Positions 36,071 to 44,120 of a DNA stretch of 64,000 bases are shown piece by piece. Source of the stretch: Pseudomonadota bacterium (GTDB lineage Bacteria > Pseudomonadota > Alphaproteobacteria > Rhizobiales > Beijerinckiaceae); contig JAKAJL010000018.1 in assembly GCA_021813805.1 (NCBI GenBank), positions 1 through 64,000 of the forward strand, in the 5' to 3' direction. A program made the position numbers and the translations under genes. Numbering within the stretch: position 1 is the stretch's first letter; each line of letters opens with the position of its first letter. A model generated the notes under the pieces. It saw nothing but the letters and a program-made list of their open reading frames with translations, made no database searches and had not been told where the DNA came from.

Positions 36071-37260
36071 GCCGCCGCGCCAGCATTTTTCGGCGCGAAT
36101 TCGCCGAGAGCGGCGACGAGCGCATCTAAATCTTCCTCCGTGTGAACGGCGCTGAGGGAAATGCGCAAACGGCTCGACCCTTGCGGCACGGTCGGCGGCC
36201 GGATGGCGGCGACCCAAAAACCGCGGCGCTCCAGTTCCGCGGCAAGCGCGACGGTCTCGGCCTCGCCGCCGACGATGACAGGCACGATCTGGCTGGCGCT
36301 CGCCCCGCAATTCCAGCCTTGGGCCCGAAGCGTCGCGCGAAAGACTTCCGCGCGTGACAGCAGCCGTTCACGTTCGCGAGCCATTTGCGGCACAAGCGCG
36401 AGGGCTGCGTCGATGGCGCCAAGCACGGCCGGGGGGAGGCCGGTGCTATATATGAAACCGCCACAGCGCTGGACTAAAAAATCGCGGATGTCGGCGTCGC
36501 AGGCGAGATAGGAGCCGAAGCCGCCCAGCGCCTTTCCAAAGGTGCCCATGGCGACATCGACCAGCTCCGGGAAATCTTCACAAAGGCCATAGCCGCGCGC
36601 GCCAAAAACGCCGGTGGCGTGGGCCTCATCCACATAGAGCAGGGCGCCGAAATCACGCGCCAGCGCGCCGATGCGGGCGAGATCGGCCAGGTCGCCGTCC
36701 ATACCGAACACGCTTTCGGTGACGATGACGCAATAATCGCCCTTTCTCGCACGGCTACGCAAAAGGCTTTCGAGATGGTCGCAGTCATTGTGGCGGAAAC
36801 GCATCAGCCGGGCGCCCGAAAGAAGCGCGCCTTGCAGGAGCGAATGATGGGCAAGGCGGTCGGCCAGGATGCTCACCGGGCGCCTGGCCATCTCCGGCTC
36901 GGCCAGAGCGGCGAGCGCGGTGAGATTGGTCTGGTAGCCCGCCGCCATGATGAGGGCGGCAGGCTGGTTCTTCGCGGCGGCCATGCGCGCCTCGAGCGCC
37001 GCGAATTCCGGGTTTTCGCCAGTCACCAGCCGCGAGGCGGCGACCCCGGCGCCATATCTTTTGGTATAAGAACAGGCGGCTTCGATCAGGGCGGGGTGCT
37101 GGCTCAAGCCGAGATAATCGTTGCTGGCGAAATTCGTCAGCGCGCGTCCGTCCCGCAAAATGCGGCCTTGCGGCGCAAGCGTGGCCGTTTGCAGCCGGCG
37201 CAGCCGGTTCTGTCCGGTCCGGGCGTCGCAATAAGCGCGATAGATGGGCGTTTTTGCCAT
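36067..37260 (-). CDS. bioF: 8-amino-7-oxononanoate synthase
   Basis: The 397-aa PLP enzyme condenses pimeloyl-ACP with alanine to give KAPA. Signs: NFASNDYLGLSQHP at the N-terminus, GAGVAASRLVTGENPEFAALE, PLP region VDEAHATGVFGARG, and the Schiff-base lysine in MGTFGKALGGFGSYLACD. It heads the operon bioF-esterase-bioC and is divergent from bioB, with a 49-bp gap; no BioR box (TTATnnATAA) or BirA half-sites were recognised there. Confidence 0.94.
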   Translation of the reverse strand: MAKTPIYRAYCDARTGQNRLRRLQTATLAPQGRILRDGRALTNFASNDYLGLSQHPALIEAACSYTKRYGAGVAASRLVTGENPEFAALEARMAAAKNQPAALIMAAGYQTNLTALAALAEPEMARRPVSILADRLAHHSLLQGALLSGARLMRFRHNDCDHLESLLRSRARKGDYCVIVTESVFGMDGDLADLARIGALARDFGALLYVDEAHATGVFGARGYGLCEDFPELVDVAMGTFGKALGGFGSYLACDADIRDFLVQRCGGFIYSTGLPPAVLGAIDAALALVPQMARERERLLSRAEVFRATLRAQGWNCGASASQIVPVIVGGEAETVALAAELERRGFWVAAIRPPTVPQGSSRLRISLSAVHTEEDLDALVAALGEFAPKNAGAAA

Positions 37261-37309
37261 TTGAGGCCATTCTGATAAGACAGCCGGAAACCAAAGTCAC
37301 GGGAATGAC

Positions 37310-38326
37310 ATGACGATCAATCCGCAGATTTCGGCGAAGGCGCCGATCCGCCACGACTGGGCGCAGGAAGAAATCGAAGCGCTTTTCGCCTTGCCGCTGC
37401 TCGAACTCGTGCATCGCGCGCAAAGTGTCCATCGTCAATATCACGACGACAGCATTCAGCTCGCAAGCCTGTTGTCGATCAAGACGGGCGGCTGCGCCGA
37501 GGATTGCGGCTATTGCCCGCAGAGCGCCCATCACGCCAAGACCACCGGACAGGTCAAGGAGACCATGTTCGACGTTGAGGACGTTCTGTACCGCGCCCGT
37601 ATCGCCAAGGAGGCGGGCGCCTCGCGCTTCTGCATGGGCGCGGCCTGGCGCTCGGTGCGCGACGGCAAGGAATTCGATTCGGTGCTCGACATGGTCAAGG
37701 GCGTCCGCGACATGGGCATGGAAGCCTGCGTGACGCTCGGCATGCTGCAGCCGCACCAGGCGCAAAAGCTCGCGGAAGCAGGCCTGACCGCCTACAACCA
37801 CAATCTCGACACCAGCCCGGAATTTTACGGCGAGATCATTTCCACCCGCACCTATCAGGACCGGCTGGAGACTCTTGGCCATGTCCGCGCCGCGGGCATC
37901 GAAATCTGCTGCGGCGGCATCATCGGCATGGGCGAGAAGGAATATGACCGCGCCTCTTTGCTGCGCGTGCTCTCCGCCATGAACCCTCATCCGGAAAGCG
38001 TGCCGGTCAATGCCCTGGTGGCGGTGCGCGGCACGCCAATGGAGGGAAAACCGCCGGTGGACGCCTTCGACATGGTTCGGATGATCGCGGTCGCCCGCAT
38101 CGTCATGCCGAAGTCGCGCGTGCGCCTCTCCGCCGGCCGCGCCGAAATGAGCGCCGAGGCCCAGGCCCTGTGCTTCATGGCCGGCGCCAATTCGATTTTT
38201 TATGGAGAGAAGCTGCTGACCACGGCCAATAACGACGCCGAGGCCGACCGCGCCCTGATCGATCGCTTAGGGTTGAAGGTGCAGGAGATTCAGGAGCGCA
38301 ACGCGCATTACGGTCTTTCTCATTGA
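37310..38326 (+). CDS. bioB: Biotin synthase
   Basis: The 338-aa radical SAM enzyme inserts sulfur into dethiobiotin. The radical motif [14 protein letters not shown] (CxxxCxxC) lies near residue 62; further conserved features are [22 protein letters not shown] and [11 protein letters not shown], with an Arg near the [2Fe-2S] sacrificial cluster ([12 protein letters not shown]). Length is typical. It is divergent from bioF. Confidence 0.96.
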   Translation: MTINPQISAKAPIRHDWAQEEIEALFALPLLELVHRAQSVHRQYHDDSIQLASLLSIKTGGCAEDCGYCPQSAHHAKTTGQVKETMFDVEDVLYRARIAKEAGASRFCMGAAWRSVRDGKEFDSVLDMVKGVRDMGMEACVTLGMLQPHQAQKLAEAGLTAYNHNLDTSPEFYGEIISTRTYQDRLETLGHVRAAGIEICCGGIIGMGEKEYDRASLLRVLSAMNPHPESVPVNALVAVRGTPMEGKPPVDAFDMVRMIAVARIVMPKSRVRLSAGRAEMSAEAQALCFMAGANSIFYGEKLLTTANNDAEADRALIDRLGLKVQEIQERNAHYGLSH

Positions 38327-38484
38327 TCGCCATATCTCTCAGTCGCTAGGACCCTCGCGTCGGAGGGGCGTCGCTTATCGCGACTGGCGTCCGGGAGGAA
38401 TTCGAGGGCTGCTGAACCCGCTTTGCCGCGCCCTTGTCCCAGGCAGCTGGAGCGGGCGGGGCGTGCGTCGGCCCCGCCGCGCGC

Positions 38485-38937
38485 TCAATGATGACGAAGC
38501 GACGTCGTCTCGCCCGAGGGCAGGCCGGCCATATGGACGTCGCCGCCATAATAGGCCTGGACGACCGCGTGGGTGTCATGATTCGCGCGGAAGGAAGCGA
38601 TCTTGCCGTCGCGAATCCTGAACAGATGCATCCATTCGTCCTCGAACTGCGCGCCCGATCTGCGCATGCGTCCGCGAGATCGTCCGACGACGGTCACGCA
38701 ATCCTTGCCGGCGTAAAACTCCATTGGTGTGAAGCTCTGCACCTCGACATTCTTGGCCAGTTCCGTGAAAAAGCGTCTGGCTCCTTCGATCCCCTTGTGT
38801 TCGCCGCCCCATGGCAGGAGTGCGGGGTCGGCGTTGCTGATCCAGTCGCCGTCGGCAGTCATCTCCTGGAGAAGCTTGTCGATCTGCCCGCTGGTGTACA
38901 GGGCGTATAGGGACTTGACATAGGCGATATTGTCCAT
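38485..38937 (-). CDS. NTF2-like/SnoaL-like protein
   Basis: The 150-aa alpha+beta barrel protein of the nuclear transport factor 2-like group starts YVKSLYALYTSGQIDKLLQEM and shows DWISNADPALLPWGGEHKGIEGARRFF and RDGKIASFRANHDTHAVVQAY, as in SnoaL-type small enzymes or binding proteins. The catalytic role is unknown. The start at 38937 is set by GGAGG eight bases upstream. It is not obviously part of biotin synthesis although it sits between bioB and bioA. Confidence 0.8.
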   Translation of the reverse strand: MDNIAYVKSLYALYTSGQIDKLLQEMTADGDWISNADPALLPWGGEHKGIEGARRFFTELAKNVEVQSFTPMEFYAGKDCVTVVGRSRGRMRRSGAQFEDEWMHLFRIRDGKIASFRANHDTHAVVQAYYGGDVHMAGLPSGETTSLRHH

Positions 38938-39154
38938 GACCTCAGCCTCCATAGCTTCGTGGAAGGCAAATTTCTCTGCGGTCGACGCAAGCGATTTGGC
39001 GCCGTTTTGAGATCTTCGTACTAGCTATACCGTAGCATTACATAGCGCAGCGTTCGCTATTGCGGCGAATACAGGCATCGGAACTTATAGTCTGACGGGA
39101 GGCGCAACAAATCACAAGGACGTGACGCTCGCTGTCGCGAACGAGGACCGGGAG

Positions 39155-40414
39155 TCAGGATTTCGACAGCCATCCCGGCAATGTTTCGCAAATCGCCGAC
39201 GTCAGGGCGGCGAGTTGATCCTCGCGAATGGTAAAGGCCGGCGTCAGATAGACGATGTCGCCGAAGGGGCGGATCCAGAAGCCCTGTTCGGCGAATTTTG
39301 TCCTGAGAGCGGCGTGGACGCCCAGATTTTGGCACTGCACCACGCCGATGGCGCCCCTGACCCGCACGTCGACCACGCCAGGAATTTTTACGCAGGGCGC
39401 CAGGCCTTCGCGCAGAAGGGCCTCATTGCGGGCGACCTGTTCCAGGCGCGGCTCGGTTTCGAACAGGTCGAGCGAGGCGTTGGCCGCGGCGCAGGCGAGG
39501 GGATTGGCCATGAAGGTCGGGCCGTGCATCAGCGCTCTGGCCGGATCGTCGGAGAGAAAAGCCTCGAAGACATGGGGACGGCAAAGAGTCGCCGCGAGGG
39601 AAAGAGCGCCGCCGGTCAGGCCCTTGCCGAGACACATGATATCCGGCGTGATTCCCGCCTGTTCGCAGGCGAAAAAAGTTCCTGTCCGCCCGAAGCCGAC
39701 GAAAATCTCGTCCGCGATCAGCAGCACGCCATGGCGTGAACAAGCGTCCGCCACCCGCCGCAAGGTTTCGGGCGAGAAAAATTTCATTCCGCCCGCGCCC
39801 TGGACCAGAGGCTCGATCAAGACAGCGGCGATGTTTTCTTTTTCGCGCGCCAGAAGATCGTCGAACGCCTTTTCCGAGGCGTCGTCGGTGGGCAGGTCCG
39901 CCAGAAATTGCTTCGGCAGATAGTCCCTGAACAGGCTGTGCATCGATTCGTCCGGATCGCAGACCGACATGCAGGCCATGGTGTCGCCGTGATAGCCGTG
40001 GCGGAACGACACCATTTTTGGGCGGCTCTGGCCCTTGTTGAGCCAATATTGCACGGCGATTTTCATCGCGACTTCGACCGCCACCGAGCCGCTGTCGACA
40101 AAAAAAACGTGGTTCAGGTCGCCCGGCGTCTTTTGCGCCAGTCGCGCCGCCAGTTTCAGCGCCGGCTCGTGGACGAGGCCTCCGAACATCACATGCGGCA
40201 TTCTTTCAAGCTGGTCGCGCAGCGCCGCCAGGATATGGGGATGGTTGTAGCCATGGCAGGCGGTCCACCAGCTGGCGATTCCGTCGATCAATTCCCGCCC
40301 GTCGGCGAGGCGGATCAGGGAGCCTTGGGTGGAGACCGCCTGCAAAGACTGGCGCGCAGTCTTCATCTGGGTGTAAGGCAGCCAGAGATGTTCGAGCAGG
40401 TCGTTCGCGGGCAT
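39155..40414 (-). CDS. bioA: Adenosylmethionine-8-amino-7-oxononanoate aminotransferase
   Basis: The 419-aa class III aminotransferase turns KAPA to DAPA using SAM as amino donor. Seen are HLWLPYTQMKTARQ, ASWWTACHGYNHP, VFFVDSGSVAVEVAMK, RHGYHGDT, the metal/PLP Asp in LIADEIFVGFGRTG and the Schiff-base Lys in MCLGKGLTGG. Three starts fit: 40414, 40432 (ATG) and 40459 (TTG). The first begins closest to the conserved core and shares the palindrome CATG with the bioD start, so the two genes face each other with a two-base overlap at least. Confidence 0.92.
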   Translation of the reverse strand: MPANDLLEHLWLPYTQMKTARQSLQAVSTQGSLIRLADGRELIDGIASWWTACHGYNHPHILAALRDQLERMPHVMFGGLVHEPALKLAARLAQKTPGDLNHVFFVDSGSVAVEVAMKIAVQYWLNKGQSRPKMVSFRHGYHGDTMACMSVCDPDESMHSLFRDYLPKQFLADLPTDDASEKAFDDLLAREKENIAAVLIEPLVQGAGGMKFFSPETLRRVADACSRHGVLLIADEIFVGFGRTGTFFACEQAGITPDIMCLGKGLTGGALSLAATLCRPHVFEAFLSDDPARALMHGPTFMANPLACAAANASLDLFETEPRLEQVARNEALLREGLAPCVKIPGVVDVRVRGAIGVVQCQNLGVHAALRTKFAEQGFWIRPFGDIVYLTPAFTIREDQLAALTSAICETLPGWLSKS

Positions 40415-41093
40415 GTCCAGAAAATTCTTCATCACCTCGACCGGCACCGGAATCGGCAAGACCTATGCCACCACGGCGCTGATCCGGGCCGCGCGGTCGA
40501 AAAGCCTGACGGTCGCCGCCACTAAGCCCGTGATCTCGGGCTTCGACAAGCGGGAAATGGAAACAAGCGACACCGGCCGCCTTCTCTCGGCGCTGGGCGA
40601 GGAACCGACCGAGGAGGCGATCGCCCGCGTATCGCCCTGGCGCTACGCCGCGCCGCTCGCGCCCAGCATGGCGGCGCGCGCCGAGCGGAAAATGCTCGAT
40701 TGCGAGGCGTTGTTTTCATTTACAAACAAAATGTTGCAGGAAAAAGTTGATCTTGCCCTGGTCGAGGGCGTCGGCGGCGTCATGGTCCCGCTCGCCGAGC
40801 GAAAAACCGTTCTCGACTGGATCGTGGCGAGCGGCGCGCCGGTCGTCCTGGTGGTCGGCGACTATCTGGGCGCGATCAGCCATACGCTGACGGCGGTCGA
40901 GGTTTTGCGCATGAAGGGCGTGGAAATCGCCGTCGTCGTCGTCAGCGCGGGCGATGGCGGCCTATTCGCCGGCACGATCGCCGAGCTCCGTTCATGGCTT
41001 GCGCCGGCGAAGGTCCTGGGGCTCGGGCGCGGCGAGGGCGGCGAGCGCCTTTTGGCCGAATTGATCGGGCTGTCGCGCACTTGCGCGCCCTAA
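40413..41093 (+). CDS. bioD: Dethiobiotin synthetase
   Basis: The 226-aa P-loop enzyme closes the ureido ring of DAPA with CO2 and ATP. It starts MSRKFFITSTGTGIGKTYA with the P-loop at 11-17; TKPVISGFD and VEGVGGVMVPL are conserved substrate-site regions. The N-terminus aligns with other BioD proteins, so ATG 40413 is secure despite a weak ribosome site. It overlaps the 5' end of the divergent bioA, meaning that its promoter must lie inside bioA coding sequence. Confidence 0.93.
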   Translation: MSRKFFITSTGTGIGKTYATTALIRAARSKSLTVAATKPVISGFDKREMETSDTGRLLSALGEEPTEEAIARVSPWRYAAPLAPSMAARAERKMLDCEALFSFTNKMLQEKVDLALVEGVGGVMVPLAERKTVLDWIVASGAPVVLVVGDYLGAISHTLTAVEVLRMKGVEIAVVVVSAGDGGLFAGTIAELRSWLAPAKVLGLGRGEGGERLLAELIGLSRTCAP

Positions 41094-41119
41094 ACAAAAT
41101 CCGGTTCCTGAAACGACGA

Positions 41120-41152
41120 ACCGGGACGGCGGCGAAGAGCCGGCGTCCCGGT
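41120..41152. terminator. Hairpin between the convergent bioD and cytochrome genes
   Basis: ACCGGGACGGCGGC (41120-41133), loop GAAGA, then GCCGGCGTCCCGGT (41139-41152) pair with a single G-G mismatch, a 14-bp stem. No poly-T run follows on either strand, so it may act as a bidirectional attenuating stem between converging transcripts. Confidence 0.5.
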
Positions 41153-41176
41153 CCAGATCGGCGCGCGTCGGCGCGA

Positions 41177-41884
41177 TTATCTCAGCGTGCTGACATAGGC
41201 CGCTACGGCCGCGATCTGCTGCTGGTTCAGATTGTGGGCGATGGGCTTCATCAGCGATGACACATCCTCGTCGCTCGCCTTCAAGCCGCGCTCTTTGTCG
41301 AAATTGGTCAGCTTGCGGACGATGTAATCGTTCAACTGGCCCGCGAGGCGCGGGATCTTGTCGTTGCCCATGGCGTCGTCGCCATGGCAGGTGGCGCAGG
41401 CTGGAACGTCGGCGCTCTTGACTCCGTTGTGGAAAATATCCTTGCCCGCGGCGGCGAGCGAGGCGGAGGCCCCACCGAGCGGCGGCGGGTTGAGCTTGTG
41501 GAAGCTGTTGGCCAGGAAATCGACCATTTCCGGGCTCAGGGCCTGAGCGACATGGTTCATAACCACATTCGTCCGGCGCGCCTGGATGAAGGCGTCCAAC
41601 TGGTTCTTGATATATTCGGGCTGCTGCCCGGCAAGGCGCGGAATCGGGAATGCGCCGCGGAAACCCTGGCCATTTACGCCGTGACAGGTTTTGCAATAGG
41701 TGAGTTTCGCTTCCATCTCGCGGTGCGCCGCCGCGCTGACCGGCCGCGGGGCAGGGGCGGATTTCGCGGCCGACGGCGCCGGAGCCGCGCCCTTGTTCTG
41801 ATCCTGCGCATGCGCCGCGACGCCGGCGCCAAGAATGACGGCCGCAGCCGCCACAGCGAGATATTTGCCGCCAATTGCCTGCAT
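41177..41884 (-). CDS. Exported diheme cytochrome c (c4 type)
   Basis: The 235-aa periplasmic protein has a signal peptide (1-26, ending AAHA), a Pro/Ala-rich linker and two cytochrome c domains. Haem sites are CKTCH (64-68) and CATCH (163-167); likely axial Met residues are 109 (NVVMN) and 212 (SLMKP). The paired IPRLAGQQ and IPRLAGQL motifs mark the c4 family, soluble or membrane-loose two-haem electron carriers. A strong SD (AAGGAAGG) precedes ATG 41884. It is a clear paralogue of the cytochrome encoded divergently at 42547. Confidence 0.9.
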   Translation of the reverse strand: MQAIGGKYLAVAAAAVILGAGVAAHAQDQNKGAAPAPSAAKSAPAPRPVSAAAHREMEAKLTYCKTCHGVNGQGFRGAFPIPRLAGQQPEYIKNQLDAFIQARRTNVVMNHVAQALSPEMVDFLANSFHKLNPPPLGGASASLAAAGKDIFHNGVKSADVPACATCHGDDAMGNDKIPRLAGQLNDYIVRKLTNFDKERGLKASDEDVSSLMKPIAHNLNQQQIAAVAAYVSTLR

Positions 41885-42546
41885 GATTCCCCCACCTTCC
41901 TTTGACGTCGCTCGGACGTCGCCACGCTTCCGGCGTTCCGTCCGGTCTTCGATTCCGCTAGCGCCGCCGTCCGCGCATCGGCAATGATCTAGAACAATTC
42001 GCTCCCCGCCGCCGCATTTATTTGCGCAGTTCGACATATCGCATGCAGAGCGGACGCGACCGTGACCTCGACGGCGCCATCATTGGCTACCGTCAACACA
42101 TTATAAACGCAATAGCCAAGGGAACCGCAATAAACGGCCATATGAAAAACATCGACAGAGTATATATCTTTCCTCCACCTCCGCCTTCGCGTGATTTCCT
42201 CTGCTTTCGCCGCATTTGTGATTCTAAAGTTTTTTTGAGAAAGATCGTCACTATAATTTTAAATTTTTTTTTAGAAAGAAACAATCCAAGAACCGTACCG
42301 GCTCTGTCCTCTTTTAGCTGGGGTTTCCGCCACTTATGCGACAAAAATGTCACGCGATTCGGAATTGTGGCCAAATTTCATCTATGTCAATTGCCACATG
42401 CAGGGGAACGGCTAAACATCCGTCAAGAGCTGAGTCGGCGATGGCTGGCCCAGGCTTGTTCCGCCTCGAAGCAAAGCCCGTCCATTTCGCCTGCGCGTAC
42501 TGTAAAAAAGTCGGCAGGGAATGTATAAATAAAGGGGAGTAAAGCC
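41885..42546. promoter_or_regulatory. AT-rich divergent control region of the cytochrome locus
   Basis: This 660-bp region separates two divergent cytochrome genes and is markedly AT-rich at 42160-42310, unlike the GC-rich flanks. A degenerate FNR/FixK-like site TTGACATAGATGAA (minus strand, 42377-42390; consensus TTGAT-N4-ATCAA, one clear mismatch) is present. TATAAAT (42524-42530) and AAGGGGAG (42532-42538) lie just before ATG 42547. Open frames of up to 168 codons here lack any homology sign. Regulation by oxygen or redox is inference. Confidence 0.4.
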
Positions 42547-43197
42547 ATGAAGGCTATTCATGGGCGATACGCGTTGAGTTCCATTGCGCTCGCAGGGGCG
42601 CTCATGGCGTTGGGGTCATCCGGCTCGGCGCTGGCGGGGCCGCGCGAGTCGTCAGGCGGCGTTCAGGCCAAGATCGAATATTGCGAGACGTGTCACGGCG
42701 ATCGCGGGCAGGGCTTTTACGGCTATTACGCCATTCCCCGTCTCGCCGGCCAGCAGACCGGCTATCTCGAGAATCAGCTGCGCGACTTTTCGAGCGGCAT
42801 GCGCCACACGGCGATCATGAGCCCCATCGCGCGCAGCGTGAGCCCGTCGATGTATGGCGCGATCGCAGCCCATTTCCACGCCATGAATTCGGCCCCGCTC
42901 GGGGGTGGCTCAGGCGGCAATGCGGCGCTCGGCCGCGATATTTTCATGAACGGCATTCCGGAATCGAATGTGCCGGCCTGCTGGGCGTGTCATGGCGCGG
43001 ACGCCCATGGCTCGCGGGACATCCCTCGCCTTGCCGGCCAGTTGCCGTCCTATCTCATCAACACTCTTTCGAACTGGTATCAGCAGCGCGGAACAAAATC
43101 GGAGCATGGCTATTCCGCGCTGATGGTTCCGACCACGCATAATCTGACGCGGGCGCAAATGGCCGCGGTCGCCGCCTATGTCAGCGGCTTGCATTAA
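42547..43197 (+). CDS. Exported diheme cytochrome c (c4 type), first gene of Cyc2-like operon
   Basis: The 216-aa periplasmic protein has a signal peptide (1-30, SGSALA), haem sites CETCH (46-50) and CWACH (145-149), and likely Met ligands 91 (IMSP) and 193 (LMVP). Two c4-type IPRLAGQ motifs follow the haems. It matches the divergent paralogue at 41177 along the whole length, so the pair arose by duplication. It lies 60 bp upstream of a third cytochrome and in the same direction as the Cyc2-like gene, suggesting that it accepts or gives electrons at the outer-membrane protein. Confidence 0.9.
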   Translation: MKAIHGRYALSSIALAGALMALGSSGSALAGPRESSGGVQAKIEYCETCHGDRGQGFYGYYAIPRLAGQQTGYLENQLRDFSSGMRHTAIMSPIARSVSPSMYGAIAAHFHAMNSAPLGGGSGGNAALGRDIFMNGIPESNVPACWACHGADAHGSRDIPRLAGQLPSYLINTLSNWYQQRGTKSEHGYSALMVPTTHNLTRAQMAAVAAYVSGLH

Positions 43198-43257
43198 GGC
43201 GTTTCGCTCCGGCTGGCGCCGGGTCCGTTCCGAGATTCACACACGAGAACAAAGGCC

Positions 43258-44025
43258 ATGAAACAAACAGGCTTGACGGTCGCCTCCCTCGCGATCTCCC
43301 TTCTGGCTGCAGGTCCGCTGCATGCGCAGCAAGCGGAAGGGAATTATCTGGCGACGCTTTTCCACGCGACGCCGGCCAGCGTGCCGGACCATAACTGCGT
43401 CATCTGCGGGCCTGCCACCCCGCTTTACTCCCCGCCGCCGGACGCGTCTTATCCGCTGGCGCTGCTGCCGCTTCCCGGGGCGAACGGCCCGCCGGTGAAG
43501 AACTGTACCTTCTGCCATGGCGTGTCGGCGCAGGGGCTTGCTGTTGCGCCGCGCCTGGCGGGACAGCGCGCCGCTTATATCCAGAAGGAGCTTGGCGCTT
43601 TCCGCAATCACTCGCGGGACAACCCCTATTCCGCGCTCTACATGTGGAACGCGGTCCCCAATCTCCATCCCGAGACCGCGCGGGCTCTGGCGGATTATTT
43701 TTCCCGCGAGGCGCCGCAGGCCGCCGCCGACGGCAATCGCGCCTTGGTCGATCAGGGCCGCGTGCTATATCAGCAGGGCGAACCGCAGGCGAATATCGTC
43801 ACCTGCGTGGTCTGCCACGGTCCGGACGCTCAGGGCGTCGGCGCCATTCCCCGTCTCGCTGGCCTTTCGTACAGCTATCTGAAGCGGCGGCTGGAGCAAT
43901 GGAGCCAGGGTTACCATCAGACGGCCAAGCCGATGCCGCAAGTCACGCAGAGCCTCTCGGCTGAGCAGATCGACGCGCTCGCGTCCTATCTGAGCTTCCT
44001 CGACGATCGCGCGGCGAGCCGGTGA
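43258..44025 (+). CDS. Exported diheme cytochrome c with an extra N-terminal Cys pair
   Basis: The 255-aa periplasmic protein has a signal peptide (1-23, LHA), then a region with CVIC (47-50) lacking the haem His, followed by two c4-like domains with CTFCH (83-87) and CVVCH (183-187). Candidate Met ligands are 129 (LYMWN) and 226 (PMPQ). Repeated APRLAGQ/IPRLAGL motifs confirm the c4 family. The CxxC without His may form a disulfide, hold a metal or be a decayed haem site. The next gene, 95 bp on, is the Cyc2-like protein. Confidence 0.88.
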   Translation: MKQTGLTVASLAISLLAAGPLHAQQAEGNYLATLFHATPASVPDHNCVICGPATPLYSPPPDASYPLALLPLPGANGPPVKNCTFCHGVSAQGLAVAPRLAGQRAAYIQKELGAFRNHSRDNPYSALYMWNAVPNLHPETARALADYFSREAPQAAADGNRALVDQGRVLYQQGEPQANIVTCVVCHGPDAQGVGAIPRLAGLSYSYLKRRLEQWSQGYHQTAKPMPQVTQSLSAEQIDALASYLSFLDDRAASR

Positions 44026-44120
44026 CGCCTTCGCCGGGCGCGTCTTTTTGAACCAGGGTCAAGAACAATCCGCCGCCCCGTGAACGAGGCCAATGGCGGG
44101 AAGTGAGGAGGGCCTTTTTG

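Noticed and set aside
37261-37309. BioR operator between bioF and bioB
   Set aside because: The 49-bp gap was read on both strands; no TTATnnATAA-like palindrome is present. GTCTTATCAG is only a half match.
42022-42528. 168-codon ORF in the divergent cytochrome control region
   Set aside because: No ribosome binding site, odd composition rich in Phe/Arg/Ser from AT-rich DNA, and an overlapping opposite-strand frame of similar quality. Read as regulatory DNA.
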